DNA of 64,000 nucleotides from Verrucomicrobiota bacterium (lineage in GTDB: Bacteria > Verrucomicrobiota > Verrucomicrobiia > Opitutales > Opitutaceae): positions 248,001 to 312,000 of the forward strand of contig JACRQG010000008.1 in NCBI GenBank assembly GCA_016222805.1. The letters are read 5' to 3'. Both the position numbers and the translations under genes were made by a program. The notes under the pieces are model-generated. The model saw nothing but the letters and a program-made list of their open reading frames with translations. It had not been told where the DNA came from and did not search any database. Positions within the stretch are counted from its first letter, which is position 1. The number at the start of each line of letters is the position of its first letter. Shown here piece after piece: positions 41,921-50,939 of this stretch.

Positions 41921-42948
41921 AGGGTGAGCAGGCGCTCCACGATGCGCTCCCAGTCGTAGTCCGCCGCCCACCGCCGGCCCTCCCGGGCACGCCGGGCGTG
42001 TTCCTCCGGATCCGCCGTGGCGGCGCGGAGGGCTCCCGCGAGGGCCGCGGCATCGCCGGGCGGAACAAGCACGGCCGCCTTCCCGAGCCAGTCCGCGTAT
42101 CCGCGAATGGCCGACGCCACCACCGGCACTCCGTGCGCCAGGGCCTCGAGCGGCACCAGGCCGAAACTCTCGCCGCCCAGGGACGGCACGGCACACACAT
42201 CCGCAGCCGCCCAGGCCGCCGCCAGCTCGGCGGAGTCCACCTCGCCCCGCGGGGTTCCCCGCCCCACCGCATCGAGCACGAAGGCTCCCGGTGACTCCGC
42301 CTCCAGTCGCTGCAGTGCCGCCTGCAGGATGCCAAAACCCTTGCGCGGCTCGTCCGCGCGGCCGACGAAGATCACCCGCACCGGCCGGCCGGGCGGTCGC
42401 GCCGGGCGAACCACGGCGGCGGGCGGATAACGGAGGCCGTTGGGCACGACGTGGTACTCTGCCGGATGATACCGGGCGGCAAAATCCCGCGCCGCCGCCG
42501 ACACCGCGATCCGCACGTGCACCCGGCGCAGGCACCACCGGCACCAGGGCCAGGTCCACAGGTACCCTCGGCTGGTTTCCGAATAGGTGTGAAACGTGCC
42601 CACGCAGCGTGCCGCACCCCGGTGCCAGAGCACCCAGGTATTGAGCAGCGGCAGGAAGGGATCCTGCAGGTGAATGACGTCCGGCCGGAATTCGCGCACC
42701 AACCGGCCCACGGCCCCGCCGATCGAAGGATCGAGTGTCACCCGGCTGCGGGCGCCGTTGAGCGATCCGACCCACACCCGCCCGAGGTGCACGAGGCGCG
42801 GATCCGCCTCCCGCGCCGGTTCCGACGCGGGTCCGACCAGCCGGACGGTGTGGCCATGGGCCGTGAGGACGTCGAGCAGGTCGAGCGCGTGGCGGTTCAC
42901 CCCGCCCGGCACGGCGAGATCGTAAGGAGTGGTCAGGAGGAGGCGCAT
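41887..42948 (-). CDS. Glycosyltransferase family 4 (GT-B fold)
   Basis: A 353-residue GT4 enzyme. N-terminal domain: MRLLLTTPYDLAVPGGVNRHALDLLDVL, then VIHLQDPFLPLLN. C-terminal donor domain: VRVIFVGRADEPRKGFGIL, and the E-x7-E motif in GGESFGLVPLEALAHGVPVVAS. It resembles PimB/PimC-type lipid mannosyltransferases in overall layout, though the sugar cannot be read. It follows aepY by 2 bp and so belongs to the phosphonate transcription unit. The product is probably a phosphonate-bearing glycolipid or polysaccharide. Confidence 0.87.
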   Translation of the reverse strand: MRLLLTTPYDLAVPGGVNRHALDLLDVLTAHGHTVRLVGPASEPAREADPRLVHLGRVWVGSLNGARSRVTLDPSIGGAVGRLVREFRPDVIHLQDPFLPLLNTWVLWHRGAARCVGTFHTYSETSRGYLWTWPWCRWCLRRVHVRIAVSAAARDFAARYHPAEYHVVPNGLRYPPAAVVRPARPPGRPVRVIFVGRADEPRKGFGILQAALQRLEAESPGAFVLDAVGRGTPRGEVDSAELAAAWAAADVCAVPSLGGESFGLVPLEALAHGVPVVASAIRGYADWLGKAAVLVPPGDAAALAGALRAATADPEEHARRAREGRRWAADYDWERIVERLLTLYAGSTSNEPG

Positions 42949-42950
42949 GC

Positions 42951-44102
42951 TCAGCCGGCCGCAAGCCAGCGCTGGAGCCGCGCGAACACTTCGGCCGGCG
43001 TCACCTTGGGCCGGGGCAGTTTTTCGGGGGCGCCCGGCCGGATGCGTACGTGCAGGAAGGCCGGGCCGTCCTTCCGGGCCCCGGCGAGCGCGGCAACCAG
43101 CGCGGCAGGTTCGTCGATCGACCCAACCCGCCGGTAGCCGCAGGCCTGCGCCACCGCCGCCAGCGCCACCCCGCGGCTCACCGTCGCCTGGCCACCCGTT
43201 GAATCGTGCGACTCGTTGTCGAGTACCACGTGCAACAGCTGCGGCGGCGCATAGGCGCCGAGGGTGGCGAGGTTGCCGAGGCGCATCAGCACCGCTCCGT
43301 CGCCTTCGATGACGGTCACACGCCGGGGCGTGTGCAGCGCCAGGCCGAGCCCGAGTGCGCTCGCCGACCCCATCGAGCCGACCACGTAGAGATTCCAGGG
43401 TTCGTCTCCCAGCGCGTAGAGCTCGCGGCCGGTATAGCCGGTCGTCGCGATCAGCACCTCGCGGGGATCCCGCGCCGCGACCATCGCGCGCAGCGCATCC
43501 GTCCGCGTCATTCGCTCCGCCGGCGCACGCTGCAGCTCTTCGCGAAAGGAGATTCGGCGCTCCCCTGGAGCATCGGCCGGCGGCCGGCGGCGCAGGGCGT
43601 GGGGTGCCACCGCGTCCTTGCTCATCACGAAGGCGAAGGGCCGGCCCTCCGCCAATCCCGCCAGCGCGCGATCCAGCGCCGCGGGCGCCGCGGCCGCCTC
43701 GTCGGGAAAACGGGCCCAGGGAATCTCCATTGTGTCGAGCAGGGCCGTGGTGATCCGGCCCATCTGCGCGTGCTGGGGTTCGTCCGGCTCGCCGCCGGGT
43801 TCACCCCGATGGGTGACGACGAGCAGCACCGGCACGCGAAACGGGTGGCAGAGCGACGTCAGCGCGTTCACCGCGTTGCCGAGGCCCGAATTCTGGAACA
43901 TCACCAGCGCCCGCCGCCCCGCCAGCACCGCCCCCGCGGCCATCGCCACGGCATCCCCCTCGTTCACCGCATCGCGAAAGACGAACCGCGCGTCATCGAT
44001 CGCCGCATTGATCAGCGGCTTCAGGTACGAGCAGGGCGTGCCCGAAATGAAGGACACACCGCGCGCATGGCAGAGATCGAGAAAGGTGGCGGCCGGGAGC
44101 AT
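42951..44102 (-). CDS. aepY: Phosphonopyruvate decarboxylase
   Basis: A 383-residue thiamine-diphosphate enzyme that converts phosphonopyruvate to phosphonoacetaldehyde, the irreversible step that pulls phosphonate synthesis forward. Family start: FISGTPCSYLKPLINAAIDD, then AVNEGDAVAMAAGAVLAG and MFQNSGLGNAVNALTSL. The TPP/magnesium motif is VIEGDGAVLMRLGNLATLG...LLHVVLDNESHDSTGGQ. It lies between the PEP mutase and GT4 genes, separated from the former by a 233-bp gap. Confidence 0.93.
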   Translation of the reverse strand: MLPAATFLDLCHARGVSFISGTPCSYLKPLINAAIDDARFVFRDAVNEGDAVAMAAGAVLAGRRALVMFQNSGLGNAVNALTSLCHPFRVPVLLVVTHRGEPGGEPDEPQHAQMGRITTALLDTMEIPWARFPDEAAAAPAALDRALAGLAEGRPFAFVMSKDAVAPHALRRRPPADAPGERRISFREELQRAPAERMTRTDALRAMVAARDPREVLIATTGYTGRELYALGDEPWNLYVVGSMGSASALGLGLALHTPRRVTVIEGDGAVLMRLGNLATLGAYAPPQLLHVVLDNESHDSTGGQATVSRGVALAAVAQACGYRRVGSIDEPAALVAALAGARKDGPAFLHVRIRPGAPEKLPRPKVTPAEVFARLQRWLAAG

Positions 44103-44335
44103 GGAGGGAAGGTTGGCGGAAACGTGCCGCCATTAGAATCCTCGAAACCCGAAACTCGTGGTGAGGAAACCGATCTTCCCAAACGCGGGAAACACCGATC
44201 GCGCGGAGCAGACCGTTTCCACCACTTCCGTTTCTTCCGTGGGCAATCCCGCCTTGGCCATCGGTGCGGTCCGAAGCCGCAACGTGTCGAACCGGAGCTT
44301 ACCTGTCCCTCTTGGAACAGGGAGCACCACGGGCC
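44103..44335 (-). other. Intergenic gap inside the phosphonate cluster
   Basis: 233 bp of visibly lower GC between the PEP mutase and aepY genes. A 68-codon frame opens with a GTG that overlaps the mutase stop (GTGA at 44339-44336) and ends at 44133, but its first codons (AGG, AGA, ACA) are unlike local usage. I do not count it as a gene. TCCCT and AGGGA (near 44306-44323) could form a weak hairpin. It may hold a separate promoter for aepY-GT4. Confidence 0.3.
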
Positions 44336-45964
44336 TCACCGCGCGCCCGGCGACGACAGGTTGCTCGCCTCCGCCAGATCGACGGCGGACTCGATGGAGA
44401 TCCAGTCGCCGGCGACGAGGTGGACCTTGATCTTCGCGCCCTCGGCCAGCAGCGCCGCCAGCAGGTCGATCACCGCCAGCCGGTCGAAATCCGGACGGCT
44501 GCGGTGGCGGTCAAGCCAGTCGCGCACGCGAGCCGCCCCGTCAGGCGAGCATTTCAGCAGGCCGATCCACTCGGCGTCGAAGCGGGCAAAGGCATTGGAG
44601 TTTGCCGCTCCAGCGAGCGTAACCTCCGCGTCGAGGAATGAGTGCGGCGCCGGGGCCGTCAGCTTCACCAGGTCCCGCGGACGGTCCGGCTCGCTGCCTT
44701 CGCGGTGGATCCGGCGATCGGCGGCCACGACCAGATCCGCCTCGTCGTCGAGCAGCGCCTGCAGGAGGTGCCGCCGGCACAGGAGGTCGCCGAAGGCAAT
44801 CACGCAGGTGCCCTCCAGCTGGGTCGCCGCCAGCGCGAGGGAGGCGACCTCGCCGGTGCGGTCCCAGGCTTCGTTGTCGATGCGCCGGATGCCCGTCCGC
44901 CGCACCGCCTCCTTGCGGTAGCCGGCCACCACCGCGATCTCACGCACGTTGAGGGCAACCAGGTTGTCGCACAGCCGGTCGAGCAGCGAGAGGCCGCCGA
45001 CGCGGAGCAGCGTCTTCGGCACCTGCTCGGTCAGCGGATGCAGCGCCGGGCTGCCGCGCGTCGCCGCCAGAATCACCGCACTGCGTCGGGGCGCGGCGGC
45101 GAGGAACCGCTCCTCCGCGGCCTGCAGCTCCGCGTCCCCCTGCAGCCGGAACACCTCGGCCAGCGGGGCAATCGCCTCCTCCACCCCGGTCACGCTCCGG
45201 TCGCGCCGGATCCGCGCCGCGGTGGTCTGCATCGCCACAATCGCGGCCCGCAACAGGTGGTTCGCCCAGATCAGCGCCGAGACCCGGCGCTCGGCGAACA
45301 CCTCGGCCGGGGTCGCATGGTACTTCGTCGGGATCAGCAGCACCGGGTGCCGCCCCGCCCACTCGTCGAGAAAGGCCAGCACCTCGTCCGGCCGCGACTG
45401 CGCGCTGTGCACGATGATCGCGTCGGCGCCGGCCTGCCGGTAGGCCTCGGCCCGCCGCACCGCCTCGGCCAGGCCCCATCCCGCGATCAGGGCCTCGGTG
45501 CGCGCCACGATCACGAAATCGGCGTCGCCCTGCGCCTCCTTGCCCGCCGCGATCTTGCCGCAGAACTCCTCCACCGCGGCCAGCGGCTGCGCCTGTCCGC
45601 GCAGGAAGCTGTTGGTCTTCGGGAAGAGCTTGTCCTCGATGCACACGCCCGCGATGCCGCGCTGCTCCAGCTTGCGCACGACGCGGCGGAAGTTGTTGAA
45701 GTTGCCGAAGCCGGTGTCGCCATCGAGCAGGATGGGGCCGCGGGTGGCGTCGGCCATGAACTCCGCCACCTCCAGCACCTGCGTCCAGCTCGCCTCGTTG
45801 TTGTCGCGCACGCCGAGCTGCGCCGAGATCGCGAGCCCGCTGGCCCAGATGCCCGGAAAGCCCGCCTCCTCCGCAATGCGCGCCGAGAGGCCGTCATGAG
45901 CCTCGAGGAGAAAATCCAGCCGCCCGGGGTCGAGCAGCGCGCGCAGCTGGCGGGTGCGCGTCAT
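44336..45964 (-). CDS. aepX: PEP mutase fused to a nucleotidyltransferase
   Basis: A 542-residue two-domain enzyme. Residues 1-285: phosphoenolpyruvate mutase, with metal motif DGDTGFGN (81-88) and the diagnostic EDKLFPKTNSF (110-120). It isomerises PEP to phosphonopyruvate. Residues 295-540: a sugar-nucleotide/LicC-type transferase with VILAATRGSPALHPLTEQVPK (Lys317), FGD (Asp393) and WISIESAVDLAEAS. Its P-loop reads LAATRG where LAAGxG is usual. The second domain probably makes CMP-aminoethylphosphonate. ATG 45964 lies 7 bp after the phnW stop; ATG 45982 is possible. Confidence 0.88.
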   Translation of the reverse strand: MTRTRQLRALLDPGRLDFLLEAHDGLSARIAEEAGFPGIWASGLAISAQLGVRDNNEASWTQVLEVAEFMADATRGPILLDGDTGFGNFNNFRRVVRKLEQRGIAGVCIEDKLFPKTNSFLRGQAQPLAAVEEFCGKIAAGKEAQGDADFVIVARTEALIAGWGLAEAVRRAEAYRQAGADAIIVHSAQSRPDEVLAFLDEWAGRHPVLLIPTKYHATPAEVFAERRVSALIWANHLLRAAIVAMQTTAARIRRDRSVTGVEEAIAPLAEVFRLQGDAELQAAEERFLAAAPRRSAVILAATRGSPALHPLTEQVPKTLLRVGGLSLLDRLCDNLVALNVREIAVVAGYRKEAVRRTGIRRIDNEAWDRTGEVASLALAATQLEGTCVIAFGDLLCRRHLLQALLDDEADLVVAADRRIHREGSEPDRPRDLVKLTAPAPHSFLDAEVTLAGAANSNAFARFDAEWIGLLKCSPDGAARVRDWLDRHRSRPDFDRLAVIDLLAALLAEGAKIKVHLVAGDWISIESAVDLAEASNLSSPGAR

Positions 45965-45971
45965 CCGCGGC

Positions 45972-47069
45972 TCAGGCGCCATGGAGGTATTCCCGGACCG
46001 CGGCGACAAACCCGCGCAGGTCGTCCGGGGTGAGCGCACCGATGGTGGCCACGCGAAACGTGTCGGTGCCCGGGAGTTTGCCCGGGTAGATGGTGATGCC
46101 CCGGGCGTAGAGGAAATCGTGCAGCCCGGCGAAGGAGAAACCCCGCCGGGCCGGGGTGTGAAACGCCGTCAGCAGGCCGGAGCGCAGTTCCCGCGGCAGC
46201 AGGGGCCGGAAACCCTCCCCCTCCATGCCGGCGAGCATCACGTCGTGGCACGCCCGGTAGCGCCGCGCCCGCGCCCAGACGGTCTCCGCCTTCGTCTCGG
46301 CGAGAGCCTGCGCCAGGGCGTAGACCACCTGCACCGGGGGCGTGAACGGAAACTGCCCCTCCGCCTGGCACTCCTCGTGCCGGGCCAGGTTCAGCGTGAA
46401 GGTCCGGCCGTGCGCCGCACTCTCCCGCATCGGCGCCCGCGGACCGATGACGAAGCTGACGCCCGGAAGGCCCTGCAGGCACTTGTTGGCGCTGCTGATG
46501 ATGAAATCAATCGGGTCGCGGCGCAGGGAAATCGGCACGCCGCCGAACGACGACATGGCGTCGACGATCGAGGTCACCCCGTGGGCGCGACAGACGGCCC
46601 CGTACTCGGCAAACGGATTCAGCAGGCCCGTCGTCGTCTCATGGTGCACCCAGAAACAGTGGCTGAACGGCCCGTCCGATCCGGCCAGCCTGGCCCCGAG
46701 TTCGTCCAGCCACGGCCGGCCGGTCCACGGCACACGCCAGACGTGCGCCGGGACCCCGAGGGCCGCGGCGATCCGGCCCGCCCGCTCGCCATAGGCACCG
46801 TTGTCGAGAATCAGCACGCGGCCCTCGGGCGGCACGAGGGACCCCAGCGCCGCCTCCACCGCCGCCGTGCCGGGGCCGGCGATCAGCACCGCCGTGTGCA
46901 CGTCGTCTTCCCCATCCGCGATCTCCATCAGATCCGCCCGGACCCGCGCCACCACCGCGCCAAACTCGGCCTCGCGGGGGCAGATGTCGGACACCACGAG
47001 TGCGCGTTTGACGGCGTCGCTGGTGGTCGCCGGACCCGGGTTGAGCAGGATCTTGCGGGCGGGGTTCAT
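45972..47069 (-). CDS. phnW: 2-aminoethylphosphonate:pyruvate transaminase
   Basis: A 365-residue class V aminotransferase. Start ILLNPGPATTSDAVKRAL is the family signature. PLP residues: D170 (TSIVDAMSSFGG) and Lys196 (IISSANKCLQG). It interconverts phosphonoacetaldehyde and 2-aminoethylphosphonate. Next to a PEP mutase and phosphonopyruvate decarboxylase, it should run in the synthetic direction as the last of three steps. It is the first gene of the minus-strand phosphonate unit and diverges from the TolC gene, with 174 bp between them. Confidence 0.92.
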   Translation of the reverse strand: MNPARKILLNPGPATTSDAVKRALVVSDICPREAEFGAVVARVRADLMEIADGEDDVHTAVLIAGPGTAAVEAALGSLVPPEGRVLILDNGAYGERAGRIAAALGVPAHVWRVPWTGRPWLDELGARLAGSDGPFSHCFWVHHETTTGLLNPFAEYGAVCRAHGVTSIVDAMSSFGGVPISLRRDPIDFIISSANKCLQGLPGVSFVIGPRAPMRESAAHGRTFTLNLARHEECQAEGQFPFTPPVQVVYALAQALAETKAETVWARARRYRACHDVMLAGMEGEGFRPLLPRELRSGLLTAFHTPARRGFSFAGLHDFLYARGITIYPGKLPGTDTFRVATIGALTPDDLRGFVAAVREYLHGA

Positions 47070-47243
47070 GCGGTTGACGAAGACTTCGGTGCGGCGGGTC
47101 TCAGCCGGATGCGTGCCGCATTCAGCGGAGGGTGCCTTCCACCGTCAACGGTATAGGTCGGCGCCCGTGGACTCGCCCGACGCAAGACGGCGCTCCGCCC
47201 CCGACGCCGCCGACGTTGACTCACTTCCCGGTCGAAGCCCACC

Positions 47244-48791
47244 ATGGCGCAGCTGATGCCCCGCGCCGCCGCCCTCGCCCTCCTCCTTCCGCTCGGCTGC
47301 CTCTGGCCCGCCGCTGCCGGCGCCGCCGCGCCGCCGGCGCAGTTCCCGCTCGATGCCGCGGTGCGCCGCACGCTGGCCCAAAGCCCCGCCGTGCAGATGC
47401 GCGAGGCCGAAATCGACCGGCGCGAGGGCGTGCGCGAACAGGCCTCGGGCGAATTCGACTGGCGCACCACCGCCTCCACCCTGCGGATCAAGGATCGCAC
47501 TCCGTCGATCGATCCGCTCGGCCGGGACACCGTGACGGCCGGCGACACCACCACGTACTCCGTGGGAGTCACGCGCAAGCTTCGCAGCGGCGTGATCCTC
47601 CAGCCCTCGACCCAGGTGGCGATGGTCGACGGCAACTCGCCCCCTTCCCCGGCGCTCGGCTCCTCGCAGCTGAGCCTGCAGATCGTCGTCCCGCTGCTTC
47701 GCGGCCTTGGTACCGACAGCACCGGAGCCGCCGAAGCCGCCGCGCGCGGCGACGTGGAGGTGGCTCGTCTGCTCTACCGTCATGCGCTGGCCGAGCAGGC
47801 CTTCGCCACCGTACAGGCCTACTGGACCGCCCGCGCGGCCCAGGCGGCGATCGCCGTGCGCCGCGACGAGGAGTCCCGCGCCCAGCGGCTGCACGACGGC
47901 ATCAAGGTGCTGGTCGACACCCGGATCTTCGCCCCCAACCTGCTGCTCCAGTCCGAGGCCAACCTGCGGCAGAAGTCGATCGGCACCCAGTCCGCCGAGC
48001 TTACCGCGCTGGAGGCGATCTTCACCCTCGGCCGGATCATGGGGTTGCCGCCGGCCGAGATGGCCCGGGCCGCCGCCCCTGACGAACCGCTGCCCGGTGA
48101 AATCGCCACCCCCGCGGCCGTCCAGGATGCGGCGCTGCGCGGACGCTGGATCGAGCGCGCCCTCCGCCAGCGCGCCGATTTCCAGGCGGTGCGCCAGAGC
48201 GAGGTGCCGCTGCGCGTCCTGGCCCGCCAGGCGGAGAAGGATCTCAAGCCGCGCCTCGACCTCAGCGTCCGCGGCGGCTACGAGGGCCTCAACCGCGGCC
48301 ACAGCCTCCTCGAGCCCCTGTCCCAGCGCCTCACGGGCGCCAACGGCGAGGTCGGCGTGGTGCTGGACTGGCCGGGCGCGAACACCTACCAGCGCGGCCT
48401 CCTTCGTTCCCGCCGCGCCGCCCAGCGCCAGGCTGAACTCACCACCGCCCAGTCCCAGAGCGACATCGCCGCCGAGGTCTGCACCGCATTGGCCGAGGTC
48501 CGGCTCCGCGCCGAGACCATGGCCAACGCCCGTGCCACGGCGGAGATTGCGCGCAAGGCGGTCGACCAGGAGCAGCGCCGTCTGCAGACGGGCGAGGCCA
48601 CGGTGCTGGATGTCATCAACCTCGAAAACCTGCTGAGCTCCGCCCGACTCAGCGAAATCGATGCGCAGGCCGGCTATGCGATCGCCGTCGCCCGCCTCCG
48701 TCATGCCATCGGGGAGATCTTCCTCGCCGACCAAGCCGACCGCTCCTTCCCGCTCGCCGACCTGACCCAGCTCCCCGCCGATGAAAAGTAA
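47244..48791 (+). CDS. TolC-family outer-membrane channel
   Basis: A 515-residue outer-membrane efflux protein with a signal peptide (LALLLPLGCLWPAAAGAAA). Two OEP repeats are recognisable: the first around VPLLRGLGTDSTGAAEAAARGDVEVARLLY, the second around VVLDWPGANTYQRGLLRSRRAAQRQAE and DQEQRRLQTGEATVLDVINLENLL. It would form the exit duct of the tripartite exporter encoded downstream. Its 3' end overlaps the HlyD-type gene by 11 bp, which indicates an operon of five genes. Confidence 0.87.
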   Translation: MAQLMPRAAALALLLPLGCLWPAAAGAAAPPAQFPLDAAVRRTLAQSPAVQMREAEIDRREGVREQASGEFDWRTTASTLRIKDRTPSIDPLGRDTVTAGDTTTYSVGVTRKLRSGVILQPSTQVAMVDGNSPPSPALGSSQLSLQIVVPLLRGLGTDSTGAAEAAARGDVEVARLLYRHALAEQAFATVQAYWTARAAQAAIAVRRDEESRAQRLHDGIKVLVDTRIFAPNLLLQSEANLRQKSIGTQSAELTALEAIFTLGRIMGLPPAEMARAAAPDEPLPGEIATPAAVQDAALRGRWIERALRQRADFQAVRQSEVPLRVLARQAEKDLKPRLDLSVRGGYEGLNRGHSLLEPLSQRLTGANGEVGVVLDWPGANTYQRGLLRSRRAAQRQAELTTAQSQSDIAAEVCTALAEVRLRAETMANARATAEIARKAVDQEQRRLQTGEATVLDVINLENLLSSARLSEIDAQAGYAIAVARLRHAIGEIFLADQADRSFPLADLTQLPADEK

Positions 48792-49713
48792 TCCGCGCCC
48801 GCTCGCTGCCGCCCTGCTCGCCGGCCTGCTGCCCCTCGCCGCCTCCGCCGCGGAAACGCTCACCGCCCTCGGCCGCGTGCTGCCCCGCTCCGGCATCGTC
48901 GACGTGGCTGGCGTGGCCGGCGACACCATCGAGGCGATCAGCGTCCGCGAGGGCGACTGGGTCGAGGCCGGCCAGTCGCTCGGCACCCTCTCGTCGGCCC
49001 GGGAAGCCCGGCGGCGCCTCGCCCAGGCCGAGGCCGATCTCGCGGCCTCCCGCCAGTCCCACGAACGCGAAGCGGAACTCGCCCGGCAGCGGATCGCGCT
49101 CGCCGAAAACGAGGCGCGCATCGCCGAGGAACGGTTCAAGCGCATCGATGCCGCCCGCACGAGCGAGTTCGTCTCCCCCGATCAGGTCGAGGCCCGCACC
49201 CTTGATCGCCAGAGCACCGCGGTGAAACTCGCCGCTGCCCGGCGCGAACTGGAGAAGATCACCAGCGACGCCGACAAGGCCGCCCGCACCACCGAGGCCG
49301 AAATCACCGCCGCCCGCACGCAGCTCAACGCCGCCGAGCTGCGCGCCCCGCTCAAGGCGCGAGTGCTGAAGTGCAACGCCCGGCCGGGCGGGATCGTCGG
49401 GCGCACCGAACTGCTGCGCCTCGGCAACACGGCGGAAATGATCGTCGTCGCCGAGGTCTACGAGGCCGACATTCTCAAGGTGAAGGCCGGCCAGAAGGTC
49501 ACGGTCAGCTCCCCGGCACTGCCCAAATCCGTCACCGGCGTGGTGGAGAGCGTCAGCCAGATGGTCTTCCGGAATGCGCTGGAGAGCGTCGATCCCAACG
49601 CCGGCACCCAGGGACGGGTCGTCGAGGTGACCGTCCGGATGGACGAGGCCTCGCCGCTCGATCGCCTGGTGCTTCTCCAGGTCGATGTCGTCATCAACCT
49701 CGGCCAGGGCTGA
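48781..49713 (+). CDS. HlyD/DevB-type periplasmic adaptor
   Basis: A 310-residue membrane-fusion protein. Signal peptide (LAAALLAGLLPLAASAA), then a biotinyl-lipoyl-like domain (GDTIEAISVREGDWVEAGQSLGTL), a coiled-coil hairpin from about 70 to 180 rich in Ala, Arg and Glu, and a beta-barrel closing with LRLGNTAEMIVVAEVYEADILKVKAGQKV. The layout matches DevB of the cyanobacterial DevBCA glycolipid exporter. It would link TolC with the FtsX-type permeases. It starts inside the 3' end of the TolC gene. Confidence 0.85.
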   Translation: MKSNPRPLAAALLAGLLPLAASAAETLTALGRVLPRSGIVDVAGVAGDTIEAISVREGDWVEAGQSLGTLSSAREARRRLAQAEADLAASRQSHEREAELARQRIALAENEARIAEERFKRIDAARTSEFVSPDQVEARTLDRQSTAVKLAAARRELEKITSDADKAARTTEAEITAARTQLNAAELRAPLKARVLKCNARPGGIVGRTELLRLGNTAEMIVVAEVYEADILKVKAGQKVTVSSPALPKSVTGVVESVSQMVFRNALESVDPNAGTQGRVVEVTVRMDEASPLDRLVLLQVDVVINLGQG

Positions 49714-49800
49714 ACCCCCGCCGTGAACCACCCATTCTCCTCCGCGGAGCGGGGTGTCCCGCCCGTCGGAATCTGATCCGTCCTTCCCGCCCGCCGCCGG

Positions 49801-50931
49801 ATGCGCACCCCAATTGCCTGGTTCAACTCGATCGACCAGCCGCGCCGGACGGCCACGGCGGTGGGCGGCATGTGCTTCGCGTTGCTGTTGATCTTCATGC
49901 AGGCCGGCTTCCTTGGCGCCGCCCGGGTCAACGTCTCGATCATCTACCAGGCCCTCGACTTCGACCTGCTCATCCACTCCCGCGCCTACCTCACCCTTCA
50001 GCGCAGCGACCCCTTCGACCGCCTGCGGCTCGCCCAGGCGGCCGCCGTGCCCGGCGTGGCGCGCGTGAGCCGCTTCCTCATCGACAGCTTCGGCTGGCGC
50101 AACCCCCGCACCGGCTCCACCGCCGGCGGCATGATGCTCGGGGTGGCTTCCACCGCGCCCGTGTTCCTCGACCCCGCGATCAACGCCCAACTCGCCACCG
50201 TCCGGCCCACCCTCACCGCCCTGATCGACCGGAAGTCGCGCCCGAGCTACGGACCGTGGGAGGTCGGCGGCAAGGCGGTCGCGAACGGCCAGCCGATCAC
50301 TCTCACCGGGTCGTACGAACTCGGCCTCGGCCTGATCAGCGAGGGCAGCATCATCGTGAGCGACGACACCTACGAGCGGCTGCAGGGGCCCTGGAACTCG
50401 GGCTACGCCCAGCTTGGCCTGATCAAGCTCGCGCCCGGGGCGGATCGCGAGCGGGTCGCCGCCGAACTCCGCGCGCGCCTGCCCCGCGATGTCGTCGTCG
50501 TGACCAAGCCCGAGATCATCCAGCGCGAACAACACTACTTCCTCTCGGTGAAGCCGGTCGGGATCATGTTCCAGGTCGGGATGATCGTGGCCTTCGCCGC
50601 GGGCGCGGCCATCCTTTACCAGATCCTGTCGAGCGAGATGAGCAACCGGATCGCCGAGTTCGCGACGCTCAAGGCGCTCGGCTACCCCATCACCTCGATC
50701 TACGGCATCGGGATCCAGCAGGGCCTGATCTACGCCCTCCTCGCCTACCTGCCCGCGCTCGGGCTGGCGGCGGTGCTTTACCGCGTCGGCCGGGATCTTT
50801 CCGGCTTCCCACTTCACCTCGACGCCGGCCGCGCCGCCTTCGTGCTCGCGCTCGCCCTCGCGATGTGCGCGTTCGCCGCCTTTCTCTCGCTCTGGAAAAT
50901 CCGCCGCGCCGACCCGGCGTCGCTGTTCTGA
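49801..50931 (+). CDS. DevC-like FtsX-family permease, first copy
   Basis: A 376-residue ABC permease: one N-terminal helix (ATAVGGMCFALLLIFMQAGFLGAA), a large periplasmic domain (about 45-245), then three C-terminal helices (VGIMFQVGMIVAFAAGAAILYQIL, IQQGLIYALLAYLPALGLAAVLY, AAFVLALALAMCAFAAFLSL). It ends RRADPASLF, the common FtsX/DevC terminus. It starts 88 bp after the adaptor gene and is followed, 8 bp on, by a second, related permease. The pair probably forms a heterodimer. Confidence 0.85.
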   Translation: MRTPIAWFNSIDQPRRTATAVGGMCFALLLIFMQAGFLGAARVNVSIIYQALDFDLLIHSRAYLTLQRSDPFDRLRLAQAAAVPGVARVSRFLIDSFGWRNPRTGSTAGGMMLGVASTAPVFLDPAINAQLATVRPTLTALIDRKSRPSYGPWEVGGKAVANGQPITLTGSYELGLGLISEGSIIVSDDTYERLQGPWNSGYAQLGLIKLAPGADRERVAAELRARLPRDVVVVTKPEIIQREQHYFLSVKPVGIMFQVGMIVAFAAGAAILYQILSSEMSNRIAEFATLKALGYPITSIYGIGIQQGLIYALLAYLPALGLAAVLYRVGRDLSGFPLHLDAGRAAFVLALALAMCAFAAFLSLWKIRRADPASLF

Positions 50932-50939
50932 AACCCGCG

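Noticed and set aside
41893-42964. Extension of the VTT-domain reading frame upstream (to 42964)
   Set aside because: The frame stays open across the Stealth and GT4 genes, but that part is Arg/Gly-rich shadow sequence; the real protein starts at GTG 40942.
44133-44339. 68-codon frame between the PEP mutase and aepY genes
   Set aside because: Although its GTG overlaps the mutase stop, its codon choice (AGG, AGA, ACA, CCA) and GC content differ from all local genes and the product has no pattern.
47145-50817. Two very long minus-strand open frames (671 and 722 codons)
   Set aside because: Antisense to the TolC, adaptor and permease genes, which have clear family motifs; no start context or domain on the minus strand.
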